A stretch of 19,275 nt of DNA, from assembly GCA_002716645.1 (NCBI GenBank), contig PBBR01000003.1:1-19275 (forward strand), in the 5' to 3' direction. A program made the position numbers and the translations under genes. The notes under the pieces are model-generated. The model ran no database searches. It saw only the letters and a program-made list of their open reading frames with translations, and was not told where the DNA came from. Source of the stretch: Chloroflexota bacterium (lineage in GTDB: Bacteria > Chloroflexota > Dehalococcoidia > UBA3495). Positions 7,901 to 14,616 of the stretch are shown in pieces (position 1 is the first letter of the stretch; each line of letters begins with the position of its first letter).

Positions 7901-8106
7901 ACTCAATCGTGGTTTAATTCTCCACTTGCAAACACATACCTTATCACAAACACCACCTACGGATATGAGCACCAGTTGCATGAGCGAAAGCACAGACTGA
8001 ACCGATGGTCTAATAAGCAGCTAATTCGCCAGTATAACTGCGACCAGATAGATACGTTTAAATATCAATCTATATATACAAGACCAGGAGCAAAGGGAGG
8101 CTCAGT

Positions 8107-8262
8107 ATGAAATTAACTAAAACTGACAAGAGAATGGAGCATAGAAGACGTCTTAGATACGGTCATCAAGGAGCCGGTTCATGTCATACAAGACAGGCCA
8201 GTGACGCTGAAGTTCTGAGACATGTTGAGAAGGCTCGCCGTAAGAACGAGGGGAAACTATGA
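8107..8262 (+). CDS. Small basic 51-aa protein, coupled to the exonuclease gene
   Basis: ATG 8107 is preceded by AGGGAGG (8094-8100) six bases upstream, one of the strongest ribosome binding sites in the window. The product begins MKLTKTDKRMEHRRRLRYGH and ends VEKARRKNEGKL; it is very basic, with Arg/Lys at both ends and a single Cys and several His in the middle (GSCHTRQ). The stop overlaps the next start as ATGA (8259-8262), so the two are translationally coupled. I recognise no family. A nucleic-acid-binding partner or regulator of the exonuclease is a reasonable guess; a short leader peptide that only helps initiate the next gene is the alternative. Its composition and the strong initiation signal make a chance frame unlikely. 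Confidence 0.72.
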   Translation: MKLTKTDKRMEHRRRLRYGHQGAGSCHTRQASDAEVLRHVEKARRKNEGKL

Positions 8263-9116
8263 TTAAAAATCATACACATCCATCCAAGTCATGTCCGAGG
8301 AAATTACTTATTATCGATGGTCATGCTGTGGCATTTTATTGCTGGTTCTCAAATTACTTAGACAGCATAATTCCCGGAGTGTTAAAAAAAATATCACAAG
8401 CTATCGACGAACATAGCCCATCACACATTGTAGTAGCATTTGATCCCAAGCCACCTACTTTTCGACATAACTTATATCCAGCATATAAAGCCAACAGACC
8501 TCCGGTTCCTAAGAAGTTTCTTGATGAGTGCAAACATCTGTTCAAAATTTTAGAGTCCATTAGAATTCCCTTTTACGAGTTATCTGGTTACGAAGCGGAC
8601 GACGTTATCGGTACCTGTGTCACCCACTTCAGCCAGATAGGCTTTGACTCAGTTATCCTGACTTGCGATCTAGATTTACTACAACTGACTAACCACTCAG
8701 TCCAAGTAGAGGTATTCAGTCAGTATTGGCCGACACGTATATTTGATCAAACCGCAGCAAAACGGCGATTTGGTGGCATAGAGCCAATCAATATCCCAGA
8801 TTTTAAGGCACTAGCTGGAGATAGATCAGATAACTTGCCAGGAATAGTAGGCATAGGATCTAAGAGTGCTACCTCACTCTTATTAGAAAGAGGTGATCTC
8901 GAAGGCATATATGAAGATTTGGACAGTGTTCTTGATCTGAATATTAGGGGTGCTAAGCGAATACATCAATTACTCGAGTCAAATCGCCAAAATGCTTATA
9001 TAATGCGCGACCTTGCAACTATAGTGAGAGATGCCCCTCTAAGCATTGATCCAAAAGATATTGAATGCGGGATAATATACAAGGACATACAGCGTGTATT
9101 AGAAGACGATTATTAG
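8259..9116 (+). CDS. Stand-alone 5'-3' exonuclease / FEN-family nuclease (DNA polymerase I N-terminal domain type)
   Basis: The 285-aa protein covers the 5'-3' exonuclease domain of bacterial DNA polymerase I without any polymerase part. Metal-binding residues of the family are in place: Asp20 (LLIIDGHA), Asp62 (VVAFDPKPPTFRH), Glu112/Asp114/Asp115 (YEADDVIGT), Asp137 and Asp139 (TCDLDLLQL), and Asp188/Asp191 (AGDRSDNLPG). The helix-hairpin-helix/H3TH segment GIVGIGSKSATSLL follows at 195-208. The arch with R-x-x-LYPAYKANR (69-80) is also canonical. Expected role: cleavage of 5' flaps or 5' ends of DNA, possibly RNA primers. It overlaps the 51-aa gene by 4 bases and is followed after 53 bases by another small nuclease-like gene. 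The sequence is divergent from housekeeping copies (for example CDLD for the usual DKD), which suits an accessory or phage-derived paralogue. Confidence 0.93.
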   Translation: MIKNHTHPSKSCPRKLLIIDGHAVAFYCWFSNYLDSIIPGVLKKISQAIDEHSPSHIVVAFDPKPPTFRHNLYPAYKANRPPVPKKFLDECKHLFKILESIRIPFYELSGYEADDVIGTCVTHFSQIGFDSVILTCDLDLLQLTNHSVQVEVFSQYWPTRIFDQTAAKRRFGGIEPINIPDFKALAGDRSDNLPGIVGIGSKSATSLLLERGDLEGIYEDLDSVLDLNIRGAKRIHQLLESNRQNAYIMRDLATIVRDAPLSIDPKDIECGIIYKDIQRVLEDDY

Positions 9117-9169
9117 ATTAGAAAAGCAGTCGATGACAATCAAAGATTAGATGTCGTACGGAGAAAATT

Positions 9170-9526
9170 ATGGAATTACCTCTATCTTGGTGGATAATGT
9201 CTGGTCTAGTAGTGACCGTATTATTAAGCATATTATTTAATATGTCTCTTATCAAACAATTGGGCAAAATACAGTCGCAACTAAAAAGCGTATACACCAA
9301 GCACGGACTTATGGCTGAACAGTTTTTACCTTTCTCAAAATTATTCCCTGGCGATCCTCGCAATTTTAGATTTTTAGGCTCACCAGTAGACGGTATTTCA
9401 TTTGAAGACGACAAAGTATTAATATTCGAATTTAAAACAGGGAAAAGCCGTCTTTCCCCTAAGCAAGAACACATAAAAGATTTAATTAGGAACGGAAAAG
9501 TATTTTTCAAAGAAGTACGGGTCTAA
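9170..9526 (+). CDS. Small membrane-anchored endonuclease-like protein related to Holliday junction resolvases (Endonuc_Holl type)
   Basis: The 118-aa product has an N-terminal membrane helix (about 8-25), a short linker helix (QLGKIQSQLKSVYTKHG) and a C-terminal compact domain: SPVDGISFEDD (Asp74), VLIFEFKTGKSRLSPKQE (Glu87-x-Lys89, Gln99), then a final strand KVFFKEVRV. The D...E-x-K pattern with a Gln in the next helix, and the overall size, match the family described as predicted membrane-associated endonucleases distantly related to archaeal Holliday junction resolvases (COG4741). GGAG (about 9161-9164) precedes the ATG. It follows the FEN-type exonuclease by 53 bases on the same strand and likely shares its transcript. 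Catalytic activity has not been shown for this family that I know of, so the activity is inferred from the fold. Confidence 0.8.
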   Translation: MELPLSWWIMSGLVVTVLLSILFNMSLIKQLGKIQSQLKSVYTKHGLMAEQFLPFSKLFPGDPRNFRFLGSPVDGISFEDDKVLIFEFKTGKSRLSPKQEHIKDLIRNGKVFFKEVRV

Positions 9527-9682
9527 AAGATATTTTACAGGCAGTGCGAACAATTTCTGCATCAATTGAAGTAACAGTAGGAATACAAGCACGGGAACGT
9601 ATCAGACGCTTTAACTCCAACAGTAATAGTATCTAGTACTAAATTACTTTGAGTTTGTCGAGTATCAGACGAACAGTGAAGA

Positions 9683-9705
9683 TTTAAACGTTTTTTTAAA
9701 CGTTT
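9683..9705. repeat. Two tandem 11-bp copies of TTTAAACGTTT
   Basis: Copies at 9683-9693 and 9695-9705, with one T between, so the period is 12 bases. The AAACGTTT core is itself palindromic. It lies about 90 bases before the tRNA fragment. Possible arm-type integrase sites or operator; alternatively a chance AT-rich repeat. Confidence 0.7.
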
Positions 9706-9706
9706 C

Positions 9707-9740
9707 TGCATCGGACATCGATAGAACCTTATCCGACGCA
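9707..9740. repeat. Inverted repeat TGCATCGGA / TCCGACGCA
   Basis: Arms at 9707-9715 and 9732-9740 pair with one G-A mismatch position (8 of 9) around a 16-base loop. No T-run follows, so it is not a standard terminator. It sits between the TTTAAACGTTT repeats and the tRNA fragment. Confidence 0.55.
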
Positions 9741-9790
9741 TATAGAATGAACCGTTCGTAAAACGATGTAGTTTTAAAGGCGGGAGTACC

Positions 9791-9837
9791 GCATGGGGTG
9801 TAGGGGGTCGTCGGTTCGAATCCGACCGCCCCGACCA
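9791..9837 (+). other. 3' half of a tRNA-Pro(GGG) gene; probable attachment site (attR-like) closing the island
   Basis: The stretch reads as the anticodon loop ATGGGGT (9793-9799) with GGG anticodon, G37 and the A32/U38 pair characteristic of tRNA-Pro(GGG), a GGGTC variable loop (9805-9809), a perfect T arm (GTCGG-TTCGAAT-CCGAC, 9810-9826), the acceptor 3' strand CGCCCCG (9827-9833), discriminator A and encoded CCA (9835-9837). The 5' half is missing: no CGGGGCG acceptor strand or D arm occurs upstream, and the 5' anticodon stem (ACCGC) pairs poorly with GTAGG. A terminator follows directly, as for a real tRNA gene. Loss of the 5' half with the boundary in the anticodon stem-loop is what integration by a tyrosine recombinase leaves at the distal end. 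The intact tRNA-Pro should lie beyond the left edge. The alternative is a decayed tRNA gene without integration. Confidence 0.75.
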
Positions 9838-9853
9838 CGCACAGTTTGTGCGT
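9837..9853. repeat. Short perfect hairpin directly after the tRNA CCA
   Basis: ACGCACA - GTT - TGTGCGT forms a 7-bp stem (9837-9843 with 9847-9853) whose first base is the last A of CCA. It could guide 3' processing or be part of the terminator region. Confidence 0.5.
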
Positions 9854-9857
9854 AAAT

Positions 9858-9884
9858 GGGCCTAGTAATAGGCCCTCTATTTTT
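9858..9884 (+). terminator. Rho-independent terminator after the tRNA-Pro fragment
   Basis: GGGCCTA - GTAA - TAGGCCC (9858-9875) is a perfect 7-bp stem followed by TCTATTTTT. It is almost identical to the hairpin at 10711-10728. Its position shows that the tRNA 3' end is on its native chromosomal side. Confidence 0.85.
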
Positions 9885-10012
9885 GCCCATTTTTCACGTG
9901 TTTTGATATGTATATACAAGCTAAAAACATATTCGAACTACCCACAAGTGGGCAGGACAACTGATTCAAACTGGTTAGCAAGTTACCTACACTTATCACA
10001 AACCATTCTGCT

Positions 10013-10018
10013 TATAAT
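10013..10018 (+). promoter_or_regulatory. Possible -10 box of the membrane-protein gene
   Basis: A perfect TATAAT lies 42 bases before ATG 10061. No convincing -35 stands 16-18 bases upstream. A 14-base sequence, GGTTAGCAAGTTAC (9973-9986), lies upstream and recurs at 19052-19065, also ahead of a TATAAT. Confidence 0.35.
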
Positions 10019-10060
10019 TCATCATTAGAACTATTGATAGATAGTCGGAGGAGAAAAGTC

Positions 10061-10678
10061 ATGAGTGCACGTGCTTTAACTGGGATTACACTGATAGTCG
10101 GGCCCATAATGATGATAGCGTTTTTTATGGCAGGACCAATGGGCGTCGCACTATCGGACCCATCTGATCTACAAGCCTTAAGCTCTTCCTTAGGCAATAA
10201 TGTCCTATGGTCTGAAATAAGCCTGTCATTGGCCGTGTTAGGACTATTATTGAGGACGGTTGGCCTTAACGGTATTAAAAATATGATGTCAGGTGGGGCC
10301 GGTTACCATTTAGCTGAACTTGGTTTCATCCTTATTCTTATTGGTGCTGCAGGAGAACTCATAGAAATAAGTCTTCTGATTGGTATAGCAAACAATGCAG
10401 CGTCTCAAGGACTAGTAGAGGCATTGCACGCTGTATCGGGAGCAATAGGACCAACAGCGGTTTCCTGCGCATTCCTTGGATTCGCTGCGATAGGCCTAGG
10501 CATACTAATACAAAAGAATTTCCATATGTTAATTGCATTAGGGGCTATAGTAATCGGAGTTATCGGAACAATATTGCCTATAGCTAACTACGAGTCAGAC
10601 TTAATGATAGTTCCCTATATAGGCCTATCACTAATATTGGTCATTCTTGGCGTACTAGTTCTACGGGCTAAAGATTAG
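10061..10678 (+). CDS. Polytopic membrane protein of unknown function
   Basis: ATG 10061 has GGAGGAG (10047-10053) seven bases upstream, so the longer frame from 10034 is not used. The 205-aa product has about six hydrophobic helices: residues 5-25, 45-65, 78-100, 115-140, 147-165 and 178-200 approximately, with few charged residues in them. No catalytic or transport motif is visible; small residues (Gly/Ala) are common in the helices. I do not recognise the family with certainty; it resembles the size and layout of DUF4386-type multi-pass proteins. It is the first gene on the chromosomal side of the tRNA fragment and is monocistronic, ending at a strong hairpin shared with the convergent alcohol dehydrogenase. 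Confidence 0.82.
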   Translation: MSARALTGITLIVGPIMMIAFFMAGPMGVALSDPSDLQALSSSLGNNVLWSEISLSLAVLGLLLRTVGLNGIKNMMSGGAGYHLAELGFILILIGAAGELIEISLLIGIANNAASQGLVEALHAVSGAIGPTAVSCAFLGFAAIGLGILIQKNFHMLIALGAIVIGVIGTILPIANYESDLMIVPYIGLSLILVILGVLVLRAKD

Positions 10679-10703
10679 AAGCCAATATTCGTTTTTATTG
10701 TGC

Positions 10704-10740
10704 AAGAAGAGGGCCTAGCAATAGGCCCTCTTCTTTGTTT
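10704..10740 (+). terminator. Strong terminator hairpin between convergent genes
   Basis: A perfect 14-bp stem, AAGAAGAGGGCCTA with TAGGCCCTCTTCTT (10704-10717, 10722-10735), closed by a GCAA tetraloop and followed by T-rich TTTGTTT. It ends the membrane-protein gene and may also stop reading from the opposing alcohol dehydrogenase gene, although the minus side lacks a good T-run. Confidence 0.9.
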
Positions 10741-10791
10741 ATGCTCCTTACGACAGTAAACTATAAGGATATCGGACAGTAGAGCAGTACC

Positions 10792-11889
10792 CTAGTTGTA
10801 AACTAATATACTTCTGGCAACTTCCCCTCTACCTAAAGCGTCATAAGCGATATTGATGTCATCAAGCGGATACCTACGGCTTACCAACGAATCTACCTTA
10901 AGTTTCCCAGACATGTACAGATCGACCATCTTGGGGAGATCAACCCAGGGTCTAGCTCCTCCATACCAGGATCCTATGATAGATTTTTCGGTTCTCGGTA
11001 GAGATAAAGCATTTAACGTTAATTCATCATCTTCAGCTGCCATACCCACCACTGTAGTTACCCCACCAATGCCAGTAGATTCATAAGCCTGAAGAATCGT
11101 CTTGGAATTTCCAATAGCTTCAAAAGCATAATCAGCTCCGCCGTCCGTAAGATCATGCACTTTTGCCGCCGTGTCACCTGTGCTTGCGTCTATGATATCT
11201 GTAGCACCAAACTCTCTGGCATAAGCAAGTTTGTTTTCTAGCATATCAACAGCTATTATTCTTCCGGCCCCCGCTAATACAGCTCCCTGTATTACATTGA
11301 GACCAACTCCGCCACAGCCAATCACTACAACACTGCTACCAGGCTCGACTTTAGCTGTATTGATCACAGCTCCTACTCCGGTCATTACTGAGCATCCTAC
11401 TAAACAGGCCATATCCAAAGGCATATCATCACGTACCGGCACAGCTCCAGACTGAGGTACAACAACGTATTCAGAGAACGAGGCAGTTCTGGCAAAGTGG
11501 TTGATATCCTGATTCCCCTTATGCAAACGGACCGTGCCATCAAACATAGCCCACCTGTCCGTATCCGCTCCATTGCAAAGGACTGGCCTACCGACGGTAC
11601 AATACTTGCACCACCCGCAATTGGGCCTAAAGTTTAAGATCACATGGTCACCAGGCTTGCTCATGGTTACTCCAGGTCCCACCCTCTCCACTACGCCCGC
11701 TGCCTCATGTCCTAAAACCATAGGCAGAGGAGGATTCCATTCCCCTTTCATAACATGGTAATCAGAATGACAGACTCCAGCTGATGATAAGCGGACTAAC
11801 ACTTCTCCTTCTTTAGGATCATCAAGATCCAGTTCTTCAACGACCAAAGGAGTATTAGCTTCATATAAAACTGCTGCTTTTACTTTCAT
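10792..11889 (-). CDS. Zinc-dependent alcohol dehydrogenase (MDR superfamily, class III-like)
   Basis: The 365-aa protein has the full medium-chain dehydrogenase layout. Catalytic zinc ligands are Cys40 (GVCHSD), His61/Glu62 (LGHEAAG) and Cys166 (CLVGCSVMTG). The structural zinc site is Cys91, Cys94, Cys97 and Cys105 (NCGWCKYCTVGRPVLC). The Rossmann motif is GCGGVG (191-196) with Asp215 at the end of the second strand, favouring NAD over NADP. It oxidises an alcohol or reduces an aldehyde; the substrate cannot be read from sequence. The LPMVLGHEAAG and CSVMTGVGA segments are closest to the class III / long-chain alcohol group. On the minus strand ATG 11889 follows GAGAGGGA. It is monocistronic and divergent from the uracil-DNA glycosylase gene, with a TATAAT at 11926-11931 (minus). 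Confidence 0.93.
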   Translation of the reverse strand: MKVKAAVLYEANTPLVVEELDLDDPKEGEVLVRLSSAGVCHSDYHVMKGEWNPPLPMVLGHEAAGVVERVGPGVTMSKPGDHVILNFRPNCGWCKYCTVGRPVLCNGADTDRWAMFDGTVRLHKGNQDINHFARTASFSEYVVVPQSGAVPVRDDMPLDMACLVGCSVMTGVGAVINTAKVEPGSSVVVIGCGGVGLNVIQGAVLAGAGRIIAVDMLENKLAYAREFGATDIIDASTGDTAAKVHDLTDGGADYAFEAIGNSKTILQAYESTGIGGVTTVVGMAAEDDELTLNALSLPRTEKSIIGSWYGGARPWVDLPKMVDLYMSGKLKVDSLVSRRYPLDDINIAYDALGRGEVARSILVYN

Positions 11890-11925
11890 ATTGTCCCTCT
11901 CTAAGATTCGGGTGTATGCTACGGG

Positions 11926-11956
11926 ATTATACTCCTATTGTTTATCATTCATCCAA
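11926..11956 (-). promoter_or_regulatory. Candidate promoter of the alcohol dehydrogenase gene
   Basis: On the minus strand TTGGAT (11951-11956) stands 19 bases before a perfect TATAAT (11926-11931), which is about 37 bases before the start codon. The spacing is long and the -35 imperfect. Confidence 0.4.
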
Positions 11957-12020
11957 TCGTGTTTGCTTATACTATGGCCAACAAAAAATCAGATTCTGGC
12001 GATGACCCGACAAACCTTTT

Positions 12021-12701
12021 ATGACTGAACTTTCAGATTTACAACATACCATCATAAATTGTCAGCTATGCCCGAGATTGATTGAACATTGCACAACAAT
12101 CGCGAGGGAGAAGCGGCGTATGTATATGGACTGGGATTACTGGGGAAAACCCCTCCCATCAGTCGGCGACCCAAAGGCACAGTTATTAATCATGGGATTG
12201 GCCCCCGCAGCGCATGGAGGGAACAGAACGGGGAGAATGTTTACCGGTGACAGAAGCGGAGACTGGGTATTTCGGGCCCTTCACAAATTCGGATTTGCCA
12301 GTTCTCCTGATTCTCATAATCGGAACGATGGCATGGTTATAACAAACGCCTATATCACTGGAGCTTTAAGATGCGCACCACCACAAAACAAACCTACGAC
12401 GGCTGAGCTTGCAAACTGTCAACAATACCTATTACAGGAAATCCAGCTGTTATCCAATGTAAAGGCGGTTATTGCCTTTGGGAAGATAGGATTTGATACA
12501 TATCTCCGCGCCCTGAAGATATTAAACATATATACAAATGAACCGCTCGCAAAATTCGGACATAACCTGGAGTATCATATGTCTAATGAGACTACACTGA
12601 TAGGTTCCTATCACCCAAGTCAGCAAAATACTCAGACAGGAAGACTCACAGAGGAGATGTTCGACGACGTATTTCGTACTGCATTAGGTTGCTTAACCTA
12701 A
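12021..12701 (+). CDS. udgB: Type 5 uracil-DNA glycosylase (UdgB-like, Fe-S)
   Basis: The 226-aa protein carries the type 5 signature: GLAPAAHGGNRTGRMFTGD (59-77), where the usual catalytic Asp/Asn of motif A is Ala, as in UdgB. The second motif is YHPSQQNTQTGRLT (197-210, His198). Four cysteines placed for the [4Fe-4S] cluster are Cys14 and Cys17 (NCQLCPRL), Cys118 (ALRCAPPQNKP) and Cys133 (ANCQQYL). UdgB removes uracil and some other deaminated or damaged bases, such as hypoxanthine, from DNA. No clear Shine-Dalgarno site precedes ATG 12021; the N-terminal distance to CxxC is normal for the family, which supports this start. Divergent from the alcohol dehydrogenase. A TATACT (11968-11973) is a possible -10 box. 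This family is found in actinobacteria, Thermus, Chloroflexota and archaea. Confidence 0.93.
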   Translation: MTELSDLQHTIINCQLCPRLIEHCTTIAREKRRMYMDWDYWGKPLPSVGDPKAQLLIMGLAPAAHGGNRTGRMFTGDRSGDWVFRALHKFGFASSPDSHNRNDGMVITNAYITGALRCAPPQNKPTTAELANCQQYLLQEIQLLSNVKAVIAFGKIGFDTYLRALKILNIYTNEPLAKFGHNLEYHMSNETTLIGSYHPSQQNTQTGRLTEEMFDDVFRTALGCLT

Positions 12702-12732
12702 CAAATTATCTCCAACAAGGTGATTGTCAATG

Positions 12733-12761
12733 TTGTTGTATACCTCTTAACTCAATATAAT
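12733..12761 (+). promoter_or_regulatory. Promoter of the PH-like membrane-protein gene
   Basis: TTGTTG (12733-12738), 17-base spacer, TATAAT (12756-12761), 32 bases before ATG 12794. Indicates that this gene has its own transcript rather than depending on the glycosylase gene. Confidence 0.55.
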
Positions 12762-12793
12762 ATTCCCAAGAGACTTGATAAGTAAGGATTGTA

Positions 12794-13342
12794 ATGGAAG
12801 ATTCGCAGAACCAACCAATATACTGGGACAAACATAGAATACCCGTAAATATAACGATAATATTTTCCCTGGTAGTAGTAGTATTCGGTATAGTGCAATT
12901 AACTCAGGGTATGGCCGGAAATATAAGCCCTGAAATATTAATAATCATGGGACTATTGGTAGGCGCTTATTCATGGCTTACTACCCCGAAAATATACGCG
13001 ATATATCCTGACGCGCTCATAGTAGCTTACGGACGGCCACGCCGTAAGGTTATCTATTTCAACAATATATCCGAGATCGACATGAGACAGAGACACTCTC
13101 CAGATAGATTGAGAGTGATACAAACTAATGGAAAAAGAGTGGCTATAGTTGCTAAAGACCCAGAATCATTCCACGATCAACTGGAATCAGCTTTAGCCTC
13201 TTTCAGGGGAGTTCAACCACAGCCTAGTGAAGTTCAATTGGATACGACGACTACCCAGTCTTCTAATGGCACAAACAGCGTTGAAGTACCAAATGACCCA
13301 ACATCATCTTACGACGACCCAAACGACTTCCACGAAAAATGA
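12794..13342 (+). CDS. Two-helix membrane protein with bacterial PH-like domain
   Basis: The 182-aa product begins with a short cytoplasmic stretch, then two membrane helices (about 18-37 and 45-62) separated by a short loop. Residues 65-135 have the beta-strand pattern of small bacterial PH-like (photosystem/YdbS-type) domains: IYAIYPDALIVAYG, RRKVIYFNNISEIDMR, RLRVIQTNGKRVAIVAKDPESF, and a closing helix HDQLESALASF. The last 40 residues are polar and disordered-looking (rich in Ser, Thr, Asn, Asp). The function of such proteins is unknown. The start has AAGGA about 8 bases upstream. Faces the CoA-transferase operon convergently, with a hairpin between. Confidence 0.8.
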   Translation: MEDSQNQPIYWDKHRIPVNITIIFSLVVVVFGIVQLTQGMAGNISPEILIIMGLLVGAYSWLTTPKIYAIYPDALIVAYGRPRRKVIYFNNISEIDMRQRHSPDRLRVIQTNGKRVAIVAKDPESFHDQLESALASFRGVQPQPSEVQLDTTTTQSSNGTNSVEVPNDPTSSYDDPNDFHEK

Positions 13343-13384
13343 TAACCCGATTGGGCATCCGAAGATAAACTCCCAAGGGGGTTA
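13336..13384 (-). terminator. Hairpin terminator of the minus-strand CoA-transferase operon
   Basis: TAACCC-GA-TTGGG (13343-13355) pairs with CCCAA-GG-GGGTTA (13372-13384), leaving a two-base internal mismatch and a 16-base loop. On the minus strand it is followed by TCATTTTT. The stem includes the stop codon of the minus-strand gene. The plus side has no T-run. Confidence 0.5.
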
Positions 13385-14563
13385 ATATATAACTTCTTGT
13401 TCTATTAGCTTTTCGACTTCAGCTTCCGTCAAACCTAGCAAGTCTTCGAATATTGCCAGATTATGCTGGCCTCGATTAGGCTGACCGGTAACGGACGCTT
13501 CTATTTCTCCATCGAATCGCCAGGGAACTACTGGCAACGAATGAGTGGTGTGGTCATCGTCTTCTTCCATATAATCCTGGAAAAAGTTTCGATACTCCCA
13601 GTGCTTATTGTTATTCAATTGCGGAACAGTCTGGGTATTACCGGCAGGCACTCCCTTATCTTGCAGTGCTTCCATAAGGTCAGTCGCATCCCAATCACGG
13701 GTGTATTTGCTAAGCAATGCGTCTAGGTCGTCATGGTTCAAACGCCTTTTCTCCAACGTATCAAACCTGAGGTCTTTCTCCAGTTCAGAACAAGCCAACA
13801 CGGCACACAATGATCCCCACTGCAAATCGTCTTTGATGCTGATACCGATCCATTCATCTTGCCCAATACAGGGGTAATTACCTTGTGGAGCATAATGGAT
13901 ATCACGGTTCCCCAATGGATCACTAGTCCTCTGGTTCATCCCGTAGTCTAATATCACTTCCGGCAGCAGCATAGTCGTAGCTTCCGCCATTGATACGTCG
14001 ATATACTCACCTTTACCTGTCTGACGAGCATTATGTATAGCAGCATTTATCAAGAATACTTCCATGATACCAACCATGGGGTCAGTCCATATCCCACTAA
14101 CTAATTCCGGTTCTCTATCCGGATAGCCCTGGAGAGCACTCCATCCGGTAAAGCATTGTACTAACGTACCGTATGCTACGTGTTTCATATCAGGACCAGA
14201 GTGCCCTAAGCCGGCAGAGGAAAGCATGACTATCTCTGGTCTTACACTGCGGAATTCTTCATAAGATAGTCCCAGTCTCTCTATTACTCCAGGAGCAAAG
14301 TTCTCTACTACCACATCGCTGATACTGGCTAGGTCTTTTACGAGTTGAATACCTTGAGGATGAGAAAGATTAAGGGTAATACTCTTCTTGGATTGATTTA
14401 TAAAATAGCTTATGGTCCTCGCCCTATATGGGTCCGGTCTCCGGCCACTTTCAATGCGGATAACATCGGCGCCCATAGCGCCAAGATATCGAGTGCACGT
14501 TGGACCCGCTATTTGCCAACTGAAATCAACTATTCTAACTCCGTCAAGCGCTAACCCATTCAT
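13382..14563 (-). CDS. CaiB/BaiF family III CoA-transferase (first copy)
   Basis: The 393-aa length and pattern are typical of formyl-CoA transferase/CaiB/BaiF proteins: LDGVRIVDFSWQIAGP (6-21), LGAMGADVIRIES (27-39), the SITLNL and PQGIQLVKDLASISDVVVENFAPGVIERLGL segment (61-99), and Asp161 in GIWTDPMVG, the position of the catalytic Asp that forms an aspartyl-CoA anhydride. The enzyme moves CoA between two carboxylic acids; substrates cannot be told from sequence. ATG 14563 has AAGGA upstream on the minus strand. It is the last gene of a three-gene minus operon after a second CaiB-type gene and a flavin reductase-like gene, 53 bases after the latter. Confidence 0.93.
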   Translation of the reverse strand: MNGLALDGVRIVDFSWQIAGPTCTRYLGAMGADVIRIESGRRPDPYRARTISYFINQSKKSITLNLSHPQGIQLVKDLASISDVVVENFAPGVIERLGLSYEEFRSVRPEIVMLSSAGLGHSGPDMKHVAYGTLVQCFTGWSALQGYPDREPELVSGIWTDPMVGIMEVFLINAAIHNARQTGKGEYIDVSMAEATTMLLPEVILDYGMNQRTSDPLGNRDIHYAPQGNYPCIGQDEWIGISIKDDLQWGSLCAVLACSELEKDLRFDTLEKRRLNHDDLDALLSKYTRDWDATDLMEALQDKGVPAGNTQTVPQLNNNKHWEYRNFFQDYMEEDDDHTTHSLPVVPWRFDGEIEASVTGQPNRGQHNLAIFEDLLGLTEAEVEKLIEQEVIY

Positions 14564-14616
14564 CCGTATATCCTTATAAAATCATTTAACCCTAATTCCA
14601 GATCTCACTATTAAAA

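Larger units (their letters stand above)
9527..9790. other. Repeat-rich non-coding spacer at the inner side of the putative attachment site
   Basis: No gene is supported. The stretch holds a tandem pair of TTTAAACGTTT (9683-9693 and 9695-9705), the direct repeat GTATCAGACG (9599-9608 and 9662-9671), the direct repeat TTTCTGCATC (9554-9563 and 9703-9712), and an inverted repeat TGCATCGGA / TCCGACGCA (9707-9715 and 9732-9740, one mismatch). This density is typical of recombinase or regulator binding regions next to an att core; that role is inferred. Confidence 0.5.

Noticed and set aside
9170..9526. Group I intron or split tRNA between a distant 5' tRNA half and the 3' half
   Set aside because: No tRNA-Pro 5' half occurs anywhere in 9527-9790, and intron core elements were not seen.
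9761..9837. A complete tRNA-Pro gene
   Set aside because: The expected 5' acceptor strand CGGGGCG and a D arm are absent; 9762-9768 (AACGATG) cannot pair with CGCCCCG.
9665..9919. Minus-strand open frame with a VGFEPTT-like segment
   Set aside because: This is the well-known false frame produced by reading a tRNA T arm and acceptor backwards; the sequence is the tRNA-Pro 3' half.
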